Shown here: positions 24,091 through 34,417 of the stretch, one piece after another
Position numbering within the stretch: the first letter of the stretch is position 1
How the letters are laid out: each line of letters opens with the position of its first letter
Assembly: GCA_027924645.1 (NCBI GenBank)
Contig: BSBN01000860.1
Span: 7,068,001 to 7,132,000 of the forward strand
Reading direction: 5' to 3'
Origin: Cunninghamia lanceolata
Lineage: Eukaryota; Streptophyta; Pinopsida; Cupressales; Cupressaceae
Length of the DNA stretch: 64,000 nt
The notes under the pieces: model-generated
The model's database searches: none
What the model was told of the DNA's origin: nothing
What the model saw: the letters and a program-made list of their open reading frames with translations, nothing else
Program-made: the position numbers and the translations under genes

Positions 24091-25430
24091 AATAGTTGTT
24101 GATAATTGACATGTATATAATCTTGGGGTTACATTCATGTAGTTAACTCTCTTGCAATTTGTAGCCTTGCAAACTAACAAAATAGTTCAAAAGGTTTGAT
24201 AAGAAGCTTAAGGGAGTCTTTTAAGGTTCGGACATGTTGGTATCAAAATATTTCAAGTCTAGTTGGAGTTACAATTGATTTGGAATTGTGAATTTATATT
24301 TATGTTAAAAGTTTCAACACATGGTCATCAGTTCTCGCATAGTGCACATGCTCCTTGGAAAGCTTAACAATGGGTTCATGATGATACTTCAACTTATTCC
24401 TATTGATTTAAAGTCCAAATATTTCAATTAATAAATGGGTGGAGTCACAAAATTTTAATGCAATTTGTAATTTTCCATTTGCTCTTGCAAAAGTCACATT
24501 TTATAATTTAGAATTTCACATGGTTGCAAGTTTGATCACATCAAATTTGGTGAGAATTTTAAATTGTATTCATGACCAATCAAGTTACTTGGTTAGCAGA
24601 AAGTAGAAATTATAATGCCTTTAGTATCTGTAATAAAAATTAAAGTTTCAAATGAAGTCATAAGCGAATGCCCAAAATCTGGTTCATGCAGTCATAAGTC
24701 ACAAAAATATAAGGCAAATTAAAACTGCACAAATATAAGTTTTCCTAAACTTTTAAAGTGTTATTTTAATTCTAAAGATTCATATGAGTTTGCATTCAAT
24801 GGACTGGACACTTCAATTTAATGCAACAAAAATCCAAAACTCCTATGCAAAATCATAATTTGCAAACATTCAAGTCTTCCAACTTTCTACAAAATTTATA
24901 TTGGGGAGTTTCAGAACTACCACACAAATTTGTAAAATTTGTAAATTGCATTCAGACTTCATAATTATGTCATTTTAATATCAGGGAACTCTAGATATTA
25001 AGGAAAATTACACAATTGCACCCAACCCTTGAAATCATGTTGATATTCAAAGGCAAAATTTAAAAGATTTAAAATAAAAGCCTTTATATAGCAGGGCTTT
25101 GGAGTTCGGATGTAATTATGCAAATATTACATATGAATCTTCATCTTTTGCATGTTGTAAGGTGAAAATGAAAGTTTATTTTCTCCTATGTTATTTGGCA
25201 AAGATATGGACTACAATACAAGCTTGCAATTGCAAATTGTAAACTAATATCTACTTATTGTTGAATAAAGAACTCCAAATAGGGCAAGGCATATAAAATG
25301 AATGACAACACACAAGGAAATGTGTAAGTGGATTTTTTTAAAGGTTGAGAAATTTTCAAGAAAATATAGCTCAAATGTTGCACCATCCTCTATGCATGTG
25401 TTAAATGGGTGCCTTAAATAGGATCACATG
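24091..25430. other. No gene seen
   Basis: AT-rich DNA with no recognisable coding or repeat structure. It may include the 3' end of the LINE, but no poly(A) tract marks it. Confidence 0.5.
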
Positions 25431-25758
25431 GCTGCAATGCCATGAATTTGTTGAAGAGGTTCTTAAAACTTTCAAGCAAATATAATTGGAATGTAAATCC
25501 AATTTCCATGATATTTGCTAGATTCCTCTTTGCCTGTACTAAAATGGGCATTTTGGAACAAAGTATGAAAATCCATCAAAACATAGTTGGAAATGCTCTA
25601 GTAGACATGTTTCCAAAATGTGAAAGCTTAGACATTGCATATAAACTATATGATAAAATGTCTCATGAAATATGCATCTATTGACTATGAAAGAAAATTG
25701 TTTGACAAAATGTTTCAACGCAAGAAAGTAGATCAAAATCACTTCCCTCCTAGTTTCA
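25431..25758 (+). pseudogene. PPR (pentatricopeptide repeat) gene fragment 1
   Basis: An 80-codon frame reads like the L/S/P repeats of PLS-class PPR proteins. ISMIFARFLFACTKMGILEQ stands for the usual TF.SVL.ACA.MG.LEQG. IVGNALVDMFPKCESLDIAY stands for VGNALVDMYAKCG.L..A, followed by LYDKMSHE. The part after the stop at 25684 continues with LFDKMFQRK in another frame. Such proteins bind organellar RNA. Only two or three repeats survive, with no start and no targeting peptide, so this is a remnant. Confidence 0.72.
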
Positions 25759-26200
25759 TGTATGTATAAATTTGAAGGTTTACTATGGATGGCATGTATT
25801 TAACGTTAGTGTAAATAAGGTCATATTGTATTTAGTTAGGATATCACCTTTTCTAGGATTGACCTATTCACACTTAGTTTAAGTTTACTTCTAGTCTTTT
25901 TTAGACTTTGTCTCAAATCATATGGTTGAGACATGTGTCCTCACGCTTTTGAGACACCTCTTGTATGTTTACTTGGCACTGGCATGAGCACTTGTCATTT
26001 CAGCTCAAAAGTGTCTCATGTTAGGAGGGTTAGTTAGTTATTGTGTTCAACCATCCTACCTCCTTTCTCATGCTCGTTTATACAAGTCATATATGTACAT
26101 TTTTACTTAGCTTTTGAATATATGGTTTGGCTTATTTGTGTGCTTATATCTTGTGGAAGTTTGTTTTGGTTATTACTGGTCAAGCTTGGCTGCTCTAACA
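25759..26200 (+). repeat. Probable solo LTR (copia-like)
   Basis: Begins TGTATGTATAAAT, ends GCTCTAACA, with flanking TTTCA (25754-25758) and TTTAA (26201-26205), four of five bases alike. A TATA-like TTTATACAAG near 26088 and a C/T-rich leader fit an LTR promoter. No second copy is in the window, so the call rests on ends and flanks. Confidence 0.45.
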
Positions 26201-26205
26201 TTTAA

Positions 26206-27099
26206 TACTAGGCATATAGTCAAGCAAATGAAAACTAAAACGAGAGGTAAAAGATAAATGAATTAACGATTGCTTTATAGAGCAAGGGATGTTTAATGTA
26301 GTCATAGATGGTGAGGGCAATTCCATTATGTATGAAGAGTATAAATTTGTGTTTAGACTCATTATTAGAAATTATTTTGCTATATTTATTCTCTCCATTG
26401 TTTTGGGTGTGAATTTCACATTTCTAGCTCTTAGAACTAAGGTTTGTACTACAAATAGGTATAAGATTGTTGCAGGAGAATATGGTATTGAAAGACTTAA
26501 ATGACACAACTAGTTAGGAATGTTTATACCACTGATAACTATAAGGGCTTATACAAAGGTCTAGAAAACTATGTCATGAATCCAAACTTCAGCCTCAAGT
26601 TCCTTGAGTAATGGCATCATAGTAAGACTAAAAATAGGCTCAATTGTGGTAGCTCTATTCTTGTGCCCAATCAACATTATAATAATTTACCGCATGAAAG
26701 AGAACAAAATCAATGCACACGACATATGTGAGTATGAGATTGGCCATGGAGAAATTGAAGATGAAGCATCGCTTGAAATGGTTATTGAAGAAGATAGGGA
26801 TTACTTGTTTTGGGAGGTGTAGTAGTGGGAGCAAGCTAACAAGCTCTATTTATCATGTTATTACATTTATCGAGTTCCCCTTAACTACTTTTTGGATTAC
26901 TATTTTGATTTTAAAGTGAAGAGAATTTGGACTAGTACGCACATCCAAACTTAGTGATAGATTTGTTGGAGACATAAATGATGTTATTTCCATAGGGTCT
27001 AGGGAAGAAGTTGCATTAACTAAGGAAGCCGGTGCCAAATTTTCAATAAAATATGTCACTTGAATACCAAAAACATTGTAAAAGAAAGGATTTAAAAAA
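26206..27099. other. No gene identified
   Basis: Several short frames (26289-26504, 26604-26822) show no family. The stretch lies between PPR fragments and could be intron, spacer or decayed PPR repeats. I could not trace PPR motifs in it. Confidence 0.4.
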
Positions 27100-27187
27100 C
27101 TTGAAACAAATAAGTCATTAAAAAATGTGAAAGCAAAGACATCTCATGACTTGTTTGACAAAATGCTTTGAAGGAATGTTTATATAA
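27100..27187 (+). pseudogene. PPR gene fragment 2
   Basis: DLFDKML then a stop then RNVYI matches the PPR phrase LFDKM.ERNV..WN. The fragment ends where the small LTR element begins, and similar wording resumes on the other side at about 28088. Confidence 0.5.
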
Positions 27188-27489
27188 TGAAATAACTTGC
27201 ACAAGAGAATAATATAATAGGAAATATGTTGCAAATACTTGAGAATAATAAGCCATTTCAAGGGGGCAAACCTCCAAATATCTCCAATAAGAACACAATT
27301 TGCAATCTGATGATAATAACTAACCTCTACCTCCTATATATACCATGTTTATGCCTTGGATATCACCTAGGCTAACTTGACTACATATATATGACTACAA
27401 TAATGATTATATAATTTAAAAGAGAGTTAAGGTAGCCACAAGTTGACTACTCATAGTCCTATGCACACTATAGGACTAAAGGAGTAGCA
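27188..27489 (-). repeat. 3' LTR of TRIM-like element
   Basis: Minus-strand start TGCTACTCC next to the purine tract. The other end reads TGAAATAACTTGC on the plus strand. Pairs with 27785-28087. Confidence 0.7.
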
Positions 27490-27784
27490 TGCCCCCCCTT
27501 TACAAAAGTGTTGTCATCAATGATGATAAAATTTAGATACTTCTATATAAAATCTTCATCATCCCCTATGGCATCTTTGATCAACACATTATTCCATTAT
27601 ATAAGTGTCCTAGTCCTCACCTCCTTTGTGAATGTTTGGAAAATTAACTCAAGCTCCAAGATGGGTTATCCCTTTACATCTAGCTTAGGTAGCACTATAT
27701 GTGTTAGATTTTTGCATTGGTTCACTTGCCTCATCATTCTATCTTGTGTCTTTGCCTTGTTCTCATACTTGATACCACTTGTAA

Positions 27785-28087
27785 TGAAACAACTTGCATA
27801 AGAGAATAATATAATAGGAAATATGCTATAAATACTTGAGAATAATAAGCCACTTCGAGGGGGCAAACTTCCAAATCTCTCCAATAAGAACACAATTCAT
27901 AATATGATGATAATAACTAACCTTTACCTCTTATATATACTATACTTATGCCTTAAAATATGGCCTAGGCTAACTTGACTACTCCTATGTGACTATATTA
28001 ATGATTATATAACTTAATTAAGAGTTAAGGTAGCCACAAGGTAACTACTTATAACCCTATGCACTCTATAGGATCAATATCATACCA
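27785..28087 (-). repeat. 5' LTR of TRIM-like element
   Basis: Plus-strand start TGAAACAACTTGCATAAG. Long shared stretches with 27188-27489, including AGAGAATAATATAATAGGAA and the AGTTAAGGTAGCCACAAG block. Confidence 0.7.
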
Positions 28088-28190
28088 ATTCACCTAAAAC
28101 TAGTGCACACAAGTCATTTGATAGAATGTCTCATAAATTTGCACTATGGGTTTTGCACATGAATTGCTTATCATAACACCGTGACAACCA
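28088..28190 (+). pseudogene. PPR gene fragment 3
   Basis: HKSFDRMSHKFALW resembles the PPR phrase LFDRM..R....WN and follows the TRIM-like element. With fragment 2 it suggests one PPR gene interrupted by the insertion. Too short for certainty. Confidence 0.4.
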
Positions 28191-29058
28191 TTTGCACATA
28201 ACTTTTTGACTGAGACTTAATATTTAATTATAAATTCAACCTTTTTAAACTTTGTAATATACTTATTTTAATGAGTCATGAAATGCATACTTATTTCAAC
28301 TTTTATATTTTTTTCCAGATATTTGTAAAGTTGAAAAGGAAGTTATTTAGGTGGTTATATGGGAATGCTAGATAATTTCACTTATTTATTGTAAAGCCAA
28401 TACATTGTAAAGGACTTTTTGCCATTTAACATGTAGTATATGTACATGGATTGAAGAGAGACTTTGTGCTCTTATTTTTGAAAGATTATGAAGGAACTCT
28501 ATAGAACTTTGTGTCTCTTGTTCTTCCTAGGATTTTGCATTGTTCTTATGTTCGATGTAAAATCTATTTCTCTAGTTATCCTTGTCTCTTTGTGTAAAAT
28601 GTAAATTATTAAATATTCATTCACTTGTTAATGTTGTATGTATAGGATTAGACTATGTTTTCTATTCAATGTTGCATATACCTTTTCTATTTCCTTGTTT
28701 TTCTTGTTCGTTTCTAAGGAAATCATAGATAACTTTCTTTGTATTTCTCATCTAGGGTTTCCCCTTTTCCTCTCTTTTACCATTTTTCATTTTTGTGTCC
28801 TTTTGTACTTTCTAGTAAAAGTATAAAAAGAATCTATAAATACCCCATCATACAAGGAATCTACCCCACTCAAATGCAAAGGAAAATTGCTTATTTAATG
28901 GTGATTTCTCCAACTATTGTAAGCACTTGTCGTTGCCCATTGGGTGAGTCACTAATTTTTATAAAAATCATGGCATCACAAGTTTACTTGTTAATAGAAT
29001 AAAAAGTGTTCAAAAGTAAAACATCATTGTGCTCGTGAACATCAGTACTAGTAGTCAT
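28191..29058. other. No gene seen
   Basis: AT-rich sequence with several hydrophobic, T-rich frames (28638-28826 for instance) that look like chance. Ends at the left border of copia D. Confidence 0.5.
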
Positions 29059-30522
29059 TACTGAAATCACCAACCAAGATTAGCAAATCTGCAACACCAA
29101 ATAACCTTCTACACACAAGTGAGAAGCAACAAACAATGCTATTATACCAAAAACTAATACAAGCATGTACAAGTGCATACAAGATCCAATATGTTCATAA
29201 CTGAGAGGGGGGGTGAATCAGTTATCTTAAATACTTCAACTTTCTGATCTTCCTTGATAATTAATGCAACATCAAATCATATAAGCAAACATAACCATGA
29301 AATAGAAATAACATCAATACACATGACACAATGATTTTGACGTGGAAAACCCTGTTAAGGAAAAAACCAAGGGGTGATTAACCCAAGATGTATTCTCTGT
29401 TAAAAGAATAAGATAGTACAAGATGGCACTTGCCAATTAGGGCTCACTGCCCGAGCACACTGCTCACAAGAGGCTCACTACCTACAAGAGACTCACTATC
29501 TACAAGGTATGAGATAACAAGATACTTGAACTGATGAGAGGTATCCACACATGCTGAGGTTCAGTTCCAGTTAGGCTCAATATACTGATCTGCTGCACTT
29601 CATTCTCCCTCTTCTTTGGTATTGTTGTCTAGTCACATACCAGACCTATATTACTGCTTCCAAATAGTTCTTCTACTTTTCTTCACACCTCCCAATACAC
29701 CACACTCCACTTCACATCCAAATCCATCTGGTATATATATCTGCACCAATGATTTCAACACCTTTCTATTCGGCATCCGGAATAGTCAATACTTTCCTAA
29801 ACTCTGATTTGTCGGCTGAATCCTTGCTTACCAAGTGATGCGTATCAAGGAGATGATTATAGAAGTCATTAATCATGTCAGCCAATCATGAATGATACCT
29901 CAAGAGACTTGATCACCATCAATAACTCATCCAGATTAAGGTCTAATGCTCTGTCAGTCAGCTCTTCCTCTGTCAACTCTGCCAAACAAGAACCCAACAC
30001 TTAGATGCTCATATCTCTTCACTCTTTCATCACCAGAGGCTCAATCCTTGGAATCTATTAGTCAAGGTACTCCTCTTGACTTCCCCAAATCTGCACTTTA
30101 CTGAGATACTTCCTCTGAGAGATCTGGACCTGACTGTCAGACCTTGCTGCATGATCTGTTCTTGCTTACCGGACCACAACATTTCTTCAATCTGGCTTCC
30201 GGTAAAGACACACCATGTCCTGCGGATGTGTGGGATGGACTTTGTTGCCATCAATGACAACACTCATGAACCTACACTGTGTCTCTTGCCAACACAATAT
30301 ACAAGATACAAGATACATAATGTACAAGAGAATCCTTGCTTATAAAGGCAAGGCGAGACCTACGACCACATAGAATTACGACAAGTGTTATTATCACATG
30401 ACATGAGACACGGAGATAAGTATCCTATGTGTACCCTAAAAGTTTCATAAGTAAGATTAACAACTAAGTGTGAATAGGTGCTAGAAGGGAACCGGTTAGG
30501 AATAACCCTATTCACACCAACA
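29059..30522 (-). repeat. 3' LTR of copia D, interrupted by a solo LTR
   Basis: 29059-29191 plus 30300-30522 align with 52280-52634 (CAACACCAAATAA, ACAAGATACATAATG, AACTAAGTGTGAATAGGTG and TTCACACCAACA in order). The far left end reads TACTGAAAT against TGTTGAAGT. The gap is exactly a TG...CA segment plus a 5-bp duplication. Confidence 0.85.
29192..30294. mobile_element. Solo LTR nested in the copia D 3' LTR
   Basis: 1,103 bp from TGTTCATAACTGAG to TTGCCAACA, flanked by CAATA at 29187-29191 and 30295-30299. The empty site is seen in the sister LTR at 52280-52634 (GATCCAATATACAAG), which proves both borders. It shares GGGGGGGTGAATCA, TGGAAAACC and GGCTCACTGCC-type blocks with the LTRs of copia B, so it belongs to a related copia family in minus orientation. 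No internal region remains. Confidence 0.9.
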
Positions 30523-30532
30523 TCCCTCCTTA
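30523..30532 (-). other. Polypurine tract of copia D
   Basis: Minus-strand TAAGGAGGGA next to the LTR start TGTTGGTGTGAATAG, with ACTTAAGG just before it as in element C. Confidence 0.75.
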
Positions 30533-30759
30533 AGTGCAAGTTAGGGAGGACTAGACAAGTGCAAAGATGGGTCCCAACAACAAGGCATAATGAGGTACCC
30601 ATGTACAAATAATCTCTTACAAGCAGAGAAAAAGAGAAAACCTATAGGAAAAAATCCTCCCCAAAAGAGATAAAACATGCAAAGAAAAGCATGAAAAAGT
30701 GAAGGAGGACTCAAGAAGACCCCCTGAGGACAAATTCCTTCACCCCAAGCATCAATCAC
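30533..30759 (-). other. 3' untranslated part of copia D
   Basis: Between the end of RNase H and the polypurine tract. Minus-strand frames are hydrophobic and without family resemblance. Confidence 0.5.
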
Positions 30760-31037
30760 AAATGAAGATAATGAGGCGATGCCAAAGGATTAGTGAAGAT
30801 GTTTGTAACCTACTCCTCAGTAGGCAAGTTCTCCAAAATGATAACACCATCTTGGATGAGCTGCTTGATGAAGTGCATGTGGATCTCAATGTGCTTAGTT
30901 ATTTGATGCTTCACTAGGCTGTATGAAAATTGAATGGCACTCTGATTATCGCATCAAAGAGTAGTGGGGTGATTAGGAGGAAATCCAAACTCAGTCATCC
31001 ATTGTCAAATCCAAAGAACCTCTTGGATAGTCAAAAC
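30760..31037 (-). pseudogene. Copia D RNase H, C-terminal part
   Basis: Reads EVLWI, then CDNQSAIQFSYS, KHIEIHMHFIKQLIQDG and LENLPTEE, the standard end of the copia RNase H domain with the CDN.SAI box. In-frame stops appear after EVLWI and after PTEE. The frame continues to the other side of element C at 34787 as KRKYHGVV, the counterpart of EAEYRGA. Confidence 0.85.
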
Positions 31038-31408
31038 TGTTAGTGTAGGTTTTTTATTCCTTATTATAAGGTTTTTCCTACACATCTTTTTAAGCTTGCT
31101 TAGGTAGTTTAATAATGTGAGCTATTTAATAGGCCTTTTATGTTAGTGGGTGCATGTGTGTGTGGTGTCAATCCATTCATGGAAGTTACTCCACCTCCCC
31201 CTATTTTTGGAGATGCTGGAGTTACATTTCCTATTGGTCAATATTGACACCTCACCCCACTCACCTTGCCTATAAATACTCACTCCTTTGCATGTATTTT
31301 TCATGGGTTATTCAATGCATTTCTCCAATATCTTGCATCAATATTCTCTTGGCTTTTTTTCATAACTCTCCCGTAGATGAATGCTTGCAGCTGATCCTGG
31401 CTCTAACA
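31038..31408 (+). repeat. 5' LTR of copia C
   Basis: TGTTAGTGTAGG to GCTCTAACA, directly followed by the primer site. 371 bp, with one more TG repeat unit than the 3' copy. Confidence 0.96.
31271..31278 (+). promoter_or_regulatory. TATA box in copia C LTR
   Basis: TATAAATA within CTTGCCTATAAATACTC, about 140 bp before the LTR end, a typical position for the U3/R boundary. The same box is in the 3' LTR at 34649-34656. Transcription start not determinable here. Confidence 0.7.
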
Positions 31409-31423
31409 TGGTATCAGAGCTCC
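31409..31423 (+). other. Primer-binding site of copia C
   Basis: TGGTATCAGAGCTCC immediately after the LTR, matching initiator tRNA-Met for the first 12 bases. Confidence 0.93.
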
Positions 31424-31589
31424 AGGCTTGCAAGTTTCTTCTCAAATCTGTTAGGGTTTTAGCCATTAGCATTTAATTTGTGCCTCCTGGAAAAAAAATA
31501 ACCTCGCCATTATGCTCAAAAGGGTCAAAAACCCTAGAAATGCCTGTCAAATTGCTGAAATCGGAGACCAAAAATTTACTGTGATTTTT

Positions 31590-31945
31590 TTGTGGGTGCA
31601 TCCTTTTATCCAGTGGTCCGAAGGGTGCTTCCGTAGAGTGCATTGTTTCATCCACGTAGTCTAAATGGTGCTTCCGCAGGGTGCATCATTTTATCCAGTG
31701 GTCAAAAGGGTGCTTTCGTATCCTTTTTATCCAACAGTCCAAAGGGTGCTTCCGCAGGGTGCATCATTTTATCCAGTGGTCTAAAGGGTGCTTCCGTAGG
31801 GTGCATCATTTTATCCAGCGGTCCGAAGGGTGCTTCCGCATCCTTTTATCCAACGGTCCAAAGGGTGCTTCCATAGGGTGCATCCTTTTATCCAGCGGTC
31901 CAAAGGGTGCTCCCACAAGGTTCGACTTTTTATCCAATGGTTAAA
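31590..31945 (+). repeat. Minisatellite in the leader of copia C
   Basis: About eight repeats of a module containing TTTTATCCAGTGGTC, AAAGGGTGCTTCCG and CAGGGTGCATC. Units alternate between about 47 bp and a shorter form lacking the GGGTGCATC part. Short open frames in several registers here are translations of the repeat and not genes. The array lies in the transcribed leader between primer site and gag, where packaging and dimerisation signals of LTR elements usually lie. Confidence 0.9.
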
Positions 31946-32420
31946 AGCAATCCTCCATTTTGCCCTTCTCTCATAACCCAAAGGAGCAGTTTTGGGAAAA
32001 CCTTCATAACTCGGGCATCCAGACTCCGTTTTGGGCAAATGAGATATCACCGGAAAGAGGACTCTAAGCACTTTTCAGTGGTATAGGTAACTTTTCTTTT
32101 TTTTTTATCAGTAACCTGATATTTTCATTGGAAGTCAGGTCTTTTTTCTGTGCATTGCCTTCAGTATTTTGGGCATATCTTTTGCATACGGTGTCGAAAT
32201 CAGGCAAACAAAATATTGTTGAAAGGTGATTCTATCCTCCACACATCCATCAGGGTTATTTTTCCAGAAAATATCATCAAATATCTACTTTTTTCAGATT
32301 TCTATTTTCTGTCCTGTGGTTGGAAAAATGACATTTCAGTGAGTTTTATTTGAACAAAGGGGTTTTTTTTTCTTGAGAGAGTTATTCTACTGTTTCTCTA
32401 TCATTTATGTTGTATACACA
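31946..32420 (+). other. Remaining leader of copia C
   Basis: Non-coding sequence between the minisatellite and the gag ATG, including T-rich runs near 32098 and 32362. No start codon context or domain seen. Confidence 0.6.
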
Positions 32421-33332
32421 ATGGATAAACTTTCAGTTCCTCTTCTCACTCCATTTAACTATTTTGAGTGGAAGAGGCAAATGGAACTTTTGTTGCTTAA
32501 ATTAAGGCTGCATAGGATAACTATGGGTACAGATCCTAAACCCACTGGTGCTGTAGAAAAGAGAAAATGGCTTGATAGATCTGATGAAGCTTATGGGACT
32601 TTGTGTCTTTCTCTTTCTCCTATTCTTCTTTTCCATGTTGAATCTTGCAAAACTCCAAATGATATATGGACTACATTAGAAGGTTTTTTTGGCAAGCAAG
32701 ACACCTTAAGAAGTTTTCAGTTAGAAAATAGACTTATATCACTGAGTCCATCTAACTTTGACAGCATTCAGGATTTCTTTATCAAGCTTAAGTCTCTCAG
32801 GTTACAGTTGAAACAATGTAATATAGAGAAAGAAGACAGCCAATTGATCTTGTCTATTCTTGCTAAACTAGGTTATGATTATTCTATTTTTTTATCTACT
32901 TTTTATGCTACAAGAGATGCTCTTGGTGCTAGGTATCATATGCCTTCTCTTGATGAATTTGCTGCATCACTCACAAGAGAACAGGCAAAGTTAGTGCAGA
33001 TGGGTACTCTGAAGTCTTCCAAATCACAAGCTCTTGTTGCAACTCAAAACACAAAAGATGAGAAGGCTTCAAGTGGCAAAGAAAAGAAGCAAAAAAACAT
33101 GAATAGTGAGAAAGATAAAGATTCAACACCTCAATCTATCCCTGAGTCATCTAGTAAAAAGGAGAAAAAGGAGAGACCCACTTGTGCATTCTGCAAGAAG
33201 CGTGGGCATAGTGAACAAGATTGTTACAAAAAGGAAGTGAATGAGTTGAAGACTCTTATTCAGAAAATGAATGTAAGTTCTACTTCAGCCTCACCTCCTA
33301 GTTCATCTACTCCTACTCCATCATCAAAATAG
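32421..33332 (+). CDS. gag: Gag polyprotein of copia C, intact
   Basis: 303 residues from ATG 32421 to TAG 33330-33332. I chose this ATG over upstream in-frame codons because MDKLSVPLLTPFNYFEWKRQ matches the usual start of copia Gag (a short lead to .NY..WK). The UBN2-type capsid region covers about residues 10-200 (W..LE..F, QLENRL..L, SIQDFF.K.K.L). Then comes a Lys/Ser-rich linker and one zinc knuckle CAFCKKRGHSEQDC (CX2CX4HX4C) near residue 255, followed by a Ser/Thr/Pro-rich tail. Gag builds the cytoplasmic particle and binds element RNA. It is uninterrupted, unlike every other retroelement gene here, and could still be translated. In autonomous relatives the frame would continue into protease; here a stop intervenes. 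Confidence 0.93.
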   Translation: MDKLSVPLLTPFNYFEWKRQMELLLLKLRLHRITMGTDPKPTGAVEKRKWLDRSDEAYGTLCLSLSPILLFHVESCKTPNDIWTTLEGFFGKQDTLRSFQLENRLISLSPSNFDSIQDFFIKLKSLRLQLKQCNIEKEDSQLILSILAKLGYDYSIFLSTFYATRDALGARYHMPSLDEFAASLTREQAKLVQMGTLKSSKSQALVATQNTKDEKASSGKEKKQKNMNSEKDKDSTPQSIPESSSKKEKKERPTCAFCKKRGHSEQDCYKKEVNELKTLIQKMNVSSTSASPPSSSTPTPSSK

Positions 33333-34190
33333 CCAGAACCTTCTGAAAAAGGGCAAGCTAACAAACATAAAGGTAAAGCACTTTGTGCATCTACAAGTTC
33401 TAATTGAGGTAAATGGATTCTTGATTCTAGAGCCTCTCATCATATGGCTTCATCTCAGTCCATGTTTTCTACTTTTGAGCCTTGCATTATGCCACCAATT
33501 TTAATGGGTAACAATACATATGTGAATGTAATTGGGAAGGGATCAATTGAGATTGGTGATGGTACTTTTAATGATGTACTTTGTGTACCTTCTTTGGCAA
33601 ATAATCTACTTTCCATATATCAGATTAATCACAGTGGTGCAGGGAAAACTGTGGAATTCACACCTGATTTAGTTATCATCAGAGACTTGGAGAGTACAGA
33701 GATTATTGCTACAGGGGTTGTTGATCATGAAACTCGGTTATACACCTTTTCTAGTTTTGCTCCTGATGATGGTTCAGATACTTTGGCTGATGTTCACGCT
33801 CCTTGTGTAAACCATATTTTTGTGGAGAAGTGTGGTCACTCGAACCTTGCTGTTCTTACATCTAATCCAGTTCTTGAGACTTGTGTTGACATTTCTTCTC
33901 TTCCTCCTGCTTCTTCAGATATTCCTTTTTCCATGGTTAAGCAGGACAATGTTTGTTCTTCTGATTTTGTTATGTGGGATGATTATTTAACAGGTATTTC
34001 AGAGTTGTTTTATGAATCTCAGATTGCAGATTTTGAGGACACCTTTGATGATAGTCACAACATAGCTATCATCCCTTCAGAGGCTCACACTTGGATTTGG
34101 TTTCCCTCTTCATCAAATTTGTGGGAGTGGCTTCTTCATCATCCATTGGACTTGTTTCTACCCAAGGGAAGAAATGTTGTATGCAAATAA
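33333..34190 (+). pseudogene. Copia C protease remnant fused in frame to an unknown 150-residue tail
   Basis: Same frame as gag but separated by TAG (33330-33332) and TGA (33405-33407). The protease box reads WILDSRASHHMA, with Arg replacing the Gly of DSG (codon 33429-33431), so it should be inactive. The protease body (VNVIGKGSIEI, NDVLCVPSLANNLLSI, VEFTPD) follows. After about 33770, where GAG-pre-integrase should begin, the frame instead continues 140-150 residues of acidic, Ser/Phe-rich sequence with no domain I recognise, ending at 34188-34190. An ATG at 33444 opens 248 codons. Whether anything is translated is unknown. Confidence 0.75.
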
Positions 34191-34417
34191 TGCACTATCT
34201 TCTTCTCTCTTGCATCTTTCAGTGGATTTGAAGTTCCTTTTACCTATGTTGGACACTTGATCCTCTCCATCCTCTTCTTGAGGAATCATGTTTGTATGAT
34301 GGTTGTATATTTGGGGAGTCTTATGACATTCTCCACCATCATTGTATATGGGTACCTAACATGGCTTCATTTGTCGAGACCCATCTTCACATCCTCCTAA
34401 GTTGTGCTTAAGGGGGG
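34191..34417 (+). other. 3' untranslated part and polypurine tract of copia C
   Basis: Non-coding, ending TTAAGGGGGG (34408-34417) directly before the 3' LTR. Confidence 0.85.

Larger units (their letters stand above)
27188..28087 (-). mobile_element. TRIM-like LTR element without coding capacity
   Basis: Two direct repeats of about 302 bp (27188-27489 and 27785-28087, roughly 85-90% alike by eye) flank only about 295 bp. On the minus strand, a purine tract AAAGGGGGGGCA abuts the low-coordinate LTR, and a primer-site-like TGGTATCAAG lies 7 bp inside the high-coordinate LTR. The element is therefore oriented minus and has LTR, PBS and PPT but no gene. This is the definition of a terminal-repeat retrotransposon in miniature, mobilised by another element's proteins. 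Target duplication unclear; borders are good to about 12 bp. Confidence 0.72.

Noticed and set aside
30076..30345. 89-codon Cys-rich frame as a small secreted protein
   Set aside because: It lies wholly inside the solo LTR at 29192-30294 and continues past its end. There is no signal peptide.
31643..31944. Open frames of 77 and 87 codons
   Set aside because: They are translations of the minisatellite in two registers and show the repeat period, not a protein.
31590..31945. CRISPR-like repeat array
   Set aside because: Units are directly adjacent, of uneven length and have no unique spacers. They lie in a retrotransposon leader of a plant genome.
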